7,815 nucleotides of DNA from Granulicella sp. (lineage in GTDB: Bacteria; Acidobacteriota; Terriglobia; Terriglobales; Acidobacteriaceae): NCBI GenBank assembly GCA_003133205.1, contig PKWK01000126.1, forward strand, positions 50,751 to 58,565, read 5' to 3'. The translations under genes and the position numbers were made by a program. This document shows, in pieces, positions 1 through 4,643 of the stretch (the first letter of the stretch is position 1; each line of letters starts with the position of its first letter). Under the pieces are notes generated by a model. The model saw nothing but the letters and a program-made list of their open reading frames with translations. It was not told the DNA's origin and did no database searches.

Positions 1-84
1 CTGGTGGATTCTGTCTCTACCTGAGTTTAATTATACGCCCGTGTGTCAAGCGGCGAGGTTCCGGGGCTGGTCGAAGAGAGGGTG

Positions 85-205
85 GTGGGCCGGTTTACAT
101 CCCACCCTTCTCACCCCAACCAGCAAGCTGGCCGGGGGCCCCGTTCGCAAAAACGCGAAGGATGGGGCACCCGAGGTTCGAGGTTGGTGAAGGATAGGCC
201 ACCCG
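85..205. repeat. Hairpin-forming repeat-like intergenic segment
   Basis: Non-coding segment with nested inverted repeats. CCCACCCTTC at 101-110 pairs with GAAGGATGGG at 157-166 (9 of 10 positions). Inside it, TTCGC at 144-148 pairs with GCGAA at 155-159 around an A-rich loop, and CCAGC/GCTGG at 120-131 forms a small stem. The GGATGGGGCACCCGAG wording resembles, from memory, dispersed intergenic segments common in Acidobacteriaceae genomes. Only one copy is visible here, so repeat status is an inference. The plus-strand open frame that crosses it has no family resemblance and no good ribosome binding site, and was not called as a gene. Confidence 0.45.
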
Positions 206-218
206 CCCTGTTCGAGAT

Positions 219-461
219 TCAGACGCCAGGAGTGCGGGCGGATTGGACGTCGAGGTGGCCGACGGTCAGGCGGTCGATGTGGAGGTCCTTGACACGGGCT
301 TTACCGATGGCGAGTTTGCGGATGGCGAGGGTTCCGATTGCGAGTGCGCCGATGGCAAAGGCTCCGAGGGCCAGGGCTCCGAAGGCGATCGCTCCGACCT
401 TGAGGGTGCCGACCTGGGCTGCGCCGGTTTTGGAGGAGAGGGTGGTTTGGTGGGTTGGCAT
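219..461 (-). CDS. Small pentapeptide-repeat protein (80 aa)
   Basis: Hypothetical protein made almost entirely of pentapeptide-like repeats. Residues 13-72 form 12 uninterrupted pentads (GAAQV, GTLKV, GAIAF, GALAL, GAFAI, GALAI, GTLAI, RKLAI, GKARV, KDLHI, DRLTV, GHLDV). Positions 3 and 5 of each pentad are almost always hydrophobic, as expected for a right-handed quadrilateral beta-helix. Polar and charged residues increase toward the C-terminal pentads. There is no signal peptide or membrane anchor. The start is the ATG at 459-461, just before the repeats. No strong Shine-Dalgarno is visible, and the ATG lies in a 7-bp stem (460-466 with 475-481). The reading frame extends upstream to 581, but that would overlap the toxin gene and adds unrelated sequence. 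Function is unknown. Some pentapeptide proteins mimic DNA and bind gyrase, but nothing here shows that. The gene diverges from the higB promoter about 90 bp away. Confidence 0.6.
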   Translation of the reverse strand: MPTHQTTLSSKTGAAQVGTLKVGAIAFGALALGAFAIGALAIGTLAIRKLAIGKARVKDLHIDRLTVGHLDVQSARTPGV

Positions 462-498
462 GGGCAGAATTGTATGCCCATTTTGGGAATGGATGATG

Positions 499-526
499 TT
501 GTAATCGTGAAATAAATGTGTATAGC
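499..526 (+). promoter_or_regulatory. Candidate sigma70-type promoter of higB-higA-higA
   Basis: TTGTAA at 499-504 and TATAGC at 521-526 are separated by 16 bp and sit in the most AT-rich stretch of the neighbourhood. They would place transcription start near 533, about 20 nt before the GTG of the toxin gene. The -10 box lies inside the palindrome at 520-543, the usual arrangement for an autorepressed toxin-antitoxin operon. Prediction from sequence only. Confidence 0.5.
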
Positions 527-543
527 GTAGCGTTGCGGTATAC
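520..543. promoter_or_regulatory. Palindromic operator, probable HigA binding site
   Basis: A 24-bp imperfect palindrome with half-sites GTATAGCGTAGC and GTTGCGGTATAC. Nine of the 12 symmetric base pairs match, including all five outer ones (GTATA/TATAC). It covers the candidate -10 box and ends 9 bp before the toxin start. HigA proteins are dimeric XRE-fold repressors that bind such sites in their own promoters. Assigning this site to HigA is an inference from position and symmetry. Confidence 0.55.
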
Positions 544-552
544 GATAGTTTC

Positions 553-832
553 GTGATCAAGAGTTTCCGGCATAAGGGCATTCAGAAGTTCTTTGAGACG
601 GGATCGAAGGTGAGGATTCAGCCGAGCCACGCCGTGAAGTTGAAACGGCAGCTCGCGTTTCTGAATACTTCCAAGAGGCCGGAGGCGATGGATATCGGAG
701 GTTGGCAGTGGCACCCGCTCAAGGGAGCGCTATCTGGACACTGGGCCGGTCAGCGTTAACGGAAATCGGCGACTTACGTTCAGCTTCGAGGGAGAAGACG
801 CGATTTTGGTCGACTATCGGGATTACCACTAG
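553..832 (+). pseudogene. higB: HigB-type mRNA interferase toxin, frameshifted
   Basis: RelE-superfamily HigB toxin, which in intact form cleaves mRNA on the ribosome. Translation from GTG 553 gives MIKSFRHKG and continues through WHPLKG and SGHWA, then runs into GQR and a TAA at 757-759 (68 codons). Skipping one base in the GGCCGG at 744-749 restores the family sequence VSVNGNRRLTFSFEGEDAIL, ending DYRDYH at a TAG at 830-832. The restored protein is 92 aa, the usual family length. It would carry His54 and Lys57 before the lesion and Asp90, Tyr91 and His92 at the very end. From memory of the Proteus vulgaris HigB work, these positions match the reported active-site residues. The truncated product therefore lacks the C-terminal catalytic strand and should be inactive. 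The start is supported by family alignment, though no clear Shine-Dalgarno precedes it. Alternatives are a sequencing error in the GC-rich run or, less likely, programmed +1 frameshifting. Confidence 0.85.
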
Positions 833-836
833 GAGG
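831..836 (+). promoter_or_regulatory. Strong ribosome binding site overlapping the ancestral toxin stop
   Basis: AGGAGG lies 5 nt before the ATG of the first antitoxin gene and shares its first two bases with the ancestral TAG stop of higB (830-832). In an intact operon, ribosomes finishing the toxin would end on this site, coupling antitoxin to toxin translation. With the frameshift, ribosomes stop at 759 instead, about 80 nt upstream, so coupling is probably lost and the antitoxin depends on its own strong site. Confidence 0.75.
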
Positions 837-841
837 ACACG

Positions 842-1126
842 ATGCAGATGTATGACCCAGCCCATCCGGGCGAGATATTGGCGGAGCTTATGGGCGACCG
901 CACTGTAACGGAGGTTGCGAAGCACCTCAGGGTGACTCGGGCTGCGCTGTCGCGGTTGTTGAACGGTAGATCGGGGGTGTCGGCGGAGATGGCGCTGCGG
1001 CTTTCGGAAGTATTTGGCGTCGATGCCGAACACTGGTTGCGGTTGCAGGCACAGCGGGATCTGTGGGTCGCTTCGCGGAAGAGGCGAGCTAAGTTAAAGC
1101 GACTGGAGTTTAAGAAGGCTGGGTAA
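842..1126 (+). CDS. higA: HigA-type antitoxin, XRE-family repressor (copy 1)
   Basis: Antitoxin and autorepressor of a HigBA module, 94 aa. It neutralises HigB by forming a complex and represses the operon through a helix-turn-helix. The protein opens with the family signature MYDPAHPGEIL (residues 3-13). The XRE-type HTH follows at about residues 22-65, with recognition-helix region VTRAALSRLLNGRSGVS. The C-terminal part has WLRLQAQRDLW and a basic tail SRKRRAKLKRL. Length and layout match the addiction-module antidote HigA family. The ATG at 842 is fixed by AGGAGG at 831-836 and by the conserved N-terminus. It lies 9 bp after the ancestral stop of the frameshifted toxin and 55 bp before a second HigA-type gene. 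All expected parts are intact, so it can probably still bind DNA even though its toxin is broken. Confidence 0.88.
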   Translation: MQMYDPAHPGEILAELMGDRTVTEVAKHLRVTRAALSRLLNGRSGVSAEMALRLSEVFGVDAEHWLRLQAQRDLWVASRKRRAKLKRLEFKKAG

Positions 1127-1129
1127 GAC

Positions 1130-1147
1130 TCGCCGGTCGACTGGCGA
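1130..1147. repeat. 18-bp near-perfect palindrome between the two antitoxin genes
   Basis: TCGCCGGTCGACTGGCGA begins 3 bases after the stop of the first higA gene. Eight of nine symmetric pairs match, and the exception can form a G-U pair in RNA. It could be an operator for the second gene or a hairpin affecting read-through into it. No T-tract follows, so it is not a standard intrinsic terminator. Confidence 0.5.
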
Positions 1148-1181
1148 AACGGTGGATCATAGCCATCGTTAGGAGAAAGCC

Positions 1182-1481
1182 ATGCCGATGTTTAACCCGC
1201 CGTACCCTGGAATGTTGATTGCGGACCTTTTGGAGAGCGGCGGTTTGAAGGTGAAGTCCGTGTCGGCGCTGGCGAGGCATCTGGGCGTCACGCGGGCGAA
1301 GATGTCGCGGGTGATTAAGGGCAAGATTGCGGTTTCGGCGGATTTGGCCTTGCTGCTACAGGATGCGGTCGGGGTGAAGGCCGATCTGTGGCTGCGGCTG
1401 CAGGCAAAGCGGGATCTTTGGGTGGCTTCGCGGAAGAGGCGGAAGAAGATTAAGAGACTGGTGGTGGACCAGCCGGTTTAG
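1182..1481 (+). CDS. HigA-type antitoxin, XRE-family repressor (copy 2)
   Basis: Second HigA-family protein, 99 aa, in the same orientation. It starts MPMFNPPYPGMLIADLL, the family N-terminus. The HTH at about residues 27-70 (VSALARHLGVTRAKMSRVI) follows, then WLRLQAKRDLWVASRKRR. The motif RDLWVASRKRR is identical in the first copy, as are VTRA and WLRLQA, which indicates duplication or shared ancestry. Differences include a 4-5 residue insertion near residue 20 (GGLKVKS) and loss of the HPGE glutamate (PYPGM). The ATG is supported by AGGAGA at 1171-1176, 5 nt upstream. No toxin gene lies in the 55 bp between the two antitoxin genes, so this copy is either an extra antitoxin of the same operon or the remnant of a neighbouring module. 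It is probably co-transcribed with the first copy, and its target is unknown. Confidence 0.85.
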   Translation: MPMFNPPYPGMLIADLLESGGLKVKSVSALARHLGVTRAKMSRVIKGKIAVSADLALLLQDAVGVKADLWLRLQAKRDLWVASRKRRKKIKRLVVDQPV

Positions 1482-1497
1482 AGGCGGTTCGAAAAAC

Positions 1498-1620
1498 AAG
1501 TCATTCCGCGCTGTGCGCTCCATTCCGGCCTTCGGCAGAGCGGTAGCCGCTGGCGCGGCGGCTGGTTTTTGGCACGCGTGAACGCGTGCCCTTCCGGTCC
1601 CGGTGTTTTGGGAAGGGCGT
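1498..1620. repeat. Multi-hairpin repeat-like element
   Basis: Three stems occur in close succession. AGCCGC (1545-1550) pairs with GCGGCT (1558-1563). GGCACGCG (1571-1578) pairs perfectly with CGCGTGCC (1583-1590) around a TGAA loop. GCCCTTCC (1588-1595) pairs with GGAAGGGC (1611-1618) around a 15-nt loop. The last two share bases 1588-1590, so they can exist only as alternatives. Wording such as CATTCCGCGCTGTGCGCTCC and GGGAAGGGCGTGGC resembles, from memory, short dispersed elements in Acidobacteriaceae intergenic regions. Only one copy is seen in this window. Confidence 0.5.
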
Positions 1621-1748
1621 GGCTATTCAAATCCATGCTGGAGCTGGCTTTACGAACCAGATTTTCGCGCTCCGACGTGGCATCGTCAAAGGTGGATGGC
1701 TTCCGACAAGCCGACTTCACAGGACTGATTTGGCCTCCGGTGACAACA

Positions 1749-1779
1749 ACGGAGATCTGTCTCAGATTGAAATCTCCGT
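1749..1779. repeat. 8-bp inverted repeat in the leader of the secreted-protein gene
   Basis: ACGGAGAT at 1749-1756 pairs perfectly with ATCTCCGT at 1772-1779 around a 15-nt loop. An alternative stem uses the CTCCG just upstream. No T-tract follows, so it is not a classical terminator. It may be a protein-binding site, an mRNA hairpin or chance. Confidence 0.3.
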
Positions 1780-1831
1780 ATAGCCGGCAGTCTCAGGAGC
1801 GAAAGCCTGTTTTGCGGTGTCTAATTGTTCT

Positions 1832-2909
1832 ATGAGCAAGCTGAATCGCTGGATTGTGAAGGCTTCAGTATTCGCGCTTTCGTTTTTGTCGGCGTTCTCC
1901 CAAGGCACGTGGGGGCAGGCTCAGGAGGTGTCGGCCAAAACTCCCGAACTCTATTTTTATACTCGTCCTTCAAAGCAGCTCTTTTTGTTGGGCGAGCCCG
2001 TAGTAATTGGGCTCCAGCTCTATAGTCGGTCGGAACAACCGATTTTGGTCAGTCGCCTGCAAGGTGCTGAGTTTGTGAGTTTCAAAGTAACCGGTCCTGA
2101 CGGCAACGAAGTGCCTTGGCTGGGCGAAACGCCAGCCGGTACCAAGAGATACTCACCCTCTGATTTCACTGTGCTCGGGCAATATAAGGCAATTTCTGCG
2201 AACAGAATCATTTCGCTGAAAGATGGGACAGGGTTTGCCTTCAACAAACCTGGTCAATACTCGCTGACCGCCGAATTTTCTATGGGCTCCCCAGAAACTC
2301 TCGCTCCGTTTGAAGTCCAGGCGAAGTCTCCGATGGGCTCCTTTTCGGCAAAACTGGCGTTTTGCATAGAAGCATGCATTATCGAACCTATTCAGGTGCG
2401 CAACAATGCCCCGCAATCAGCTCTTGACGCTGTTCGCGTGTTCTACACCTACATCACCAGATACCAGCAGCTCGGGATTCCCTACGGCCGCGCACGAAGA
2501 GCCCTTTGGCCGCTCATGAGCAAACGACTTGCCCAGGAACTCGAGGGCCTCGGCGCATGTGACAAAGATTATTACCGGCGCTATGGAGAGATTCTTCGCA
2601 CCAACACGTACAAACCCGCAACCCCTTGGTTGGAGGAGGGTTTGTTCACGGGGCCAAATGATGCAGCAACTCCATCCACGTTTCGTATTCTCGGCAGCAG
2701 GTCTCTCGGAGAAAAGCCGCGTCGACGTTCTGATTGCTTTCAAAGAGGACTGGGGTGACTCTGAGGGCGATGTAACTGCGATTCTGGAGAATAACCGGTG
2801 GGTCATCGATGATTACGTAGCGATGTACGAAAACGACGAACTACGTCGTCTGTCTGCAGGGTATTCGGAGTGCAGAAATGGTCGATGGGTTGGAGAAACA
2901 CCTTACTGA
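1832..2909 (+). pseudogene. Secreted protein of unknown function, frameshifted
   Basis: Restored product is 358 aa. Residues 1-30 form a Sec-type signal peptide (basic MSKLNRWIVK, then a hydrophobic core, cleavage probably near WGQAQ). Residues 38-185 look like a beta-sandwich (PVVIGLQLYSRSEQP, FNKPGQYSLTAEF). Residues 197-294 are an alpha-rich part (ALDAVRVFYTYITRYQQLGI, CDKDYYRRYGEIL). The first frame then ends GEKPRRRSDCFQRGLG at a TGA at 2756-2758. Skipping one A in the AAAA run at 2712-2715 gives GE followed by SRVDVLIAFKEDW and then ENNRWVIDDYVAMY, ending at a TGA at 2907-2909. The W-V-I-D-D ending resembles DUF3828-type NTF2-like domains, a tentative call. The start ATG 1832 puts the signal peptide at the N-terminus. 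GTG 1817 is an alternative, and neither has a good ribosome site. The gene stands alone and looks less GC-rich than the genes to its right. Either the C-terminus has been lost or the base call is wrong. Confidence 0.7.
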
Positions 2910-3046
2910 AAAGGTCGTCGCAAGTCTTGACAAGCGTTTTCGGGCGTATCACCCGCGATCCGGAGGTTGCTCTTAATCGATGGTTTCAGGGCTACCCGAT
3001 CTTCCGAGGAGTCAGTCCTTATAAACGCCGTTATGTTTAGCTGGCG

Positions 3047-3062
3047 TCTCGCCATCGCGAGA
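3047..3062. repeat. Short GC-rich hairpin between the secreted-protein gene and glmM
   Basis: TCTCGC (3047-3052) pairs with GCGAGA (3057-3062) around a CATC loop, 20 bp beyond the glmM stop. It may help end glmM transcription, but no T-tract follows on either strand. The rest of 2910-3081 shows no gene or recognisable signal. Confidence 0.3.
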
Positions 3063-3081
3063 TTCCGCACTATCGCGATCT

Positions 3082-4467
3082 TTATGCGCCGAGTTCGGTG
3101 CGGATGGCGTTGGCTATGGTGGTGGCGTGGTGGTGCATGAGGGTTTCGGATTCGGCTTCGATCATGACGCGGGCGAGGGCTTCGGTGCCGGAGTAGCGGA
3201 TGACTACGCGGCCGGAGTCGGCGAGGGCTAGTTCGGCGGCGGCGATGGCGGCGGCGACGGTGGGGATCTGGTCGAGCGGACGCTTTTCGCGGACGTGCAC
3301 GTTGACGATGATCTGCGGGAAGGTCTTGAGGTCGGCGGTGAGCTGGGCCAGGGTCTGGCCGCTGCGGTGGACGATATCGAGCAGCAGCAGCGCGGTGAGC
3401 AGGCCGTCACCGGTGGTGCTGCGGCCGGTGAAGATGATGTGGCCGGACTGTTCGCCGCCGAGAGCCGCGCCGGTGGAGAGCATCTGTTCGAGGACGTACT
3501 TGTCGCCGACGGGGGCGCGGAGCATTGTGATCTGCGAACGCTTGAGTGCGGCCTCGAGGCCCATGTTCGACATAGTGGTGGCGACGACGGTGGAGTTGGT
3601 GAGCAGGCCGCGGGCGGCGAGATCGCGGGCGGCGAGCAGGAGGACCGCGTCGCCGTTGACTACGGCGCCATGCTCGTCGGCGAAGAGGGCGCGGTCGGCG
3701 TCGCCGTCGAAGGTGATGCCCATGGAGGCTTTGTGTTTGACGACCTCGGCGGCCACTACTGCGGGGTGGAGGGCGCCGCAGTTCTCGTTGATGTTGCGCC
3801 CGTTGGGGCTGGCGTGAGTGAGAAGGATCTCGCCGCCGCCATTGGAGGTGAGTTCGGCGAAGAGCTGGGGCGCGAGGGCGCTGGCCGCTCCGTTGGCGCA
3901 GTCGACGACGATGGTGCGGCCTTCGAGGGAGAGGTTGGGGACGGCGGCGAGGAGGAAGCGGATGTACTCGGGGCGGTCGGCTTCGTTCACGGGAGGCGGC
4001 ACAAGAACAGAAGCAGGTCCCTCCCCCTTCTCTCCGCTCAGGGTGCGGGATGACAAGGGAGCGGATTCGAGGTGGCGGAAGATTTCGGCTTCGATGGCGA
4101 GTTCGGTGGAGTCGGGGAGCTTGTAGCCGTCGGGGCCGAAGAGCTTGATGCCGTTGTCCTGCCAGGGATTGTGGGAGGCGGAGATGACGATGCCCGCGGC
4201 GAAATTGTGCGCGCGGGCGAGGAAGGCGACGGCGGGGGTGGTGATGACGCCAGCGCTCTCGACGGTGGCGCCGCCGGTGGTGAGGCCCGCGGTAAGGGCG
4301 GCGGCGATCGAGTCGGAGGACTCGCGCGTGTCCTGGCCGATGAGGACGCGGGGTGCGTTGCCGAGGTGGTGGGCCAGGGCGAGGCCGACGGCGTGGATGG
4401 TGGCGGGGTCGAGTGGGGACTGGCCGGCGACGCCGCGAATGCCGTCGGTGCCGAAGAGCTTCTTCAT
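3082..4467 (-). CDS. glmM: Phosphoglucosamine mutase GlmM
   Basis: Cytoplasmic enzyme that interconverts glucosamine-6-phosphate and glucosamine-1-phosphate on the route to UDP-GlcNAc, for peptidoglycan and lipopolysaccharide. All alpha-D-phosphohexomutase signatures are present in 461 aa. The N-terminal signature is FGTDGIRG (5-12). The phosphoserine loop is ISASHNP (95-101), with catalytic Ser98. The metal loop is DGDADR (254-259), the sugar-binding loop GGEQSGH (337-343), and the phosphate-binding loop RYSGTEALARV (424-434). The start ATG at 4465-4467 gives the conserved MKKLFGTDG and has AGGGAGA at 4476-4482 at good spacing. The open frame runs back to 4560, but those 31 extra residues are not GlmM-like. 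Residues about 138-156 are an unusual low-complexity insert between domains 1 and 2, described separately. The gene is divergent from the heparinase-like gene, and its neighbours do not share its pathway. Confidence 0.96.
   Translation of the reverse strand: MKKLFGTDGIRGVAGQSPLDPATIHAVGLALAHHLGNAPRVLIGQDTRESSDSIAAALTAGLTTGGATVESAGVITTPAVAFLARAHNFAAGIVISASHNPWQDNGIKLFGPDGYKLPDSTELAIEAEIFRHLESAPLSSRTLSGEKGEGPASVLVPPPVNEADRPEYIRFLLAAVPNLSLEGRTIVVDCANGAASALAPQLFAELTSNGGGEILLTHASPNGRNINENCGALHPAVVAAEVVKHKASMGITFDGDADRALFADEHGAVVNGDAVLLLAARDLAARGLLTNSTVVATTMSNMGLEAALKRSQITMLRAPVGDKYVLEQMLSTGAALGGEQSGHIIFTGRSTTGDGLLTALLLLDIVHRSGQTLAQLTADLKTFPQIIVNVHVREKRPLDQIPTVAAAIAAAELALADSGRVVIRYSGTEALARVMIEAESETLMHHHATTIANAIRTELGA
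4003..4056. repeat. Repeat-like segment inserted in frame within glmM
   Basis: Read on the minus strand, this segment starts TTGTCATCCCGCACCCTGAG and ends GGGACCTGCTTCTGTTCTT. It resembles, from memory, the widespread Acidobacteriaceae intergenic repeat of the form TGTCATCCTGAGCG...GGACCTGC. Here it is translated as about 18 residues (LSSRTLSGEKGEG onward) in a linker where GlmM proteins vary. It preserves the reading frame, and every GlmM motif on both sides is intact, so the protein presumably tolerates it. Confidence 0.5.
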
Positions 4468-4643
4468 CAAATGATTCTCCCTACCTATTATCAGGCGTTT
4501 TGCGGGCTCGCAGAGTTTCTTCGGGTTGATCTTGTCTATTCCTCCCGGGAACTGCACCATGGGATGGCGACTTGCAGCGTTGTGGTTGACTGCGTCGACG
4601 AGACTCGATGACGATTGGATCAGGCTTGAATCGTTCTTATTTC

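Larger units (their letters stand above)
1482..1831. other. Intergenic stretch without a gene (350 bp)
   Basis: The first 140 bp hold the hairpin-rich repeat-like segment at 1498-1620. The rest holds an 8-bp inverted repeat at 1749-1779 and then the leader of the secreted-protein gene. Two plus-strand open frames cross 1569-1835, but they resemble nothing and lack ribosome binding sites. No T-tract terminator is visible after the second antitoxin gene. AGGAG at 1795-1799 is too far from the possible starts (1817 or 1832) to serve them well. Confidence 0.5.

Noticed and set aside
460..484. Intrinsic terminator on the plus strand (stem followed by TTTT)
   Set aside because: The stem is only 7 bp with four Ts, no plus-strand gene lies upstream to terminate, and the hairpin coincides with a start codon on the other strand.
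43..515. Plus-strand open frames over the first 500 bases, one rich in Asp, Gly and Glu
   Set aside because: Their apparent periodicity mirrors the pentapeptide repeats of the minus-strand gene, and neither has a ribosome binding site or family resemblance.
744..751. Programmed +1 ribosomal frameshifting to make full-length HigB
   Set aside because: The GCC GGT site has no rare codon, stop codon or recognisable stimulatory element at the shift point, and the first stop comes three codons later. Mutation or sequencing error is simpler.
3200..4126. Long plus-strand open frames opposite glmM
   Set aside because: They are codon-position shadows of a clearly identified GlmM in high-GC DNA, with low-complexity Gly/Glu/Val or Arg/Ser composition.
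4487..4492. Minus-strand GATAAT as a -10 box for glmM
   Set aside because: It would put transcription start within about 12 nt of the start codon, inside the ribosome binding site, and no -35 element is found at 16-18 bp.
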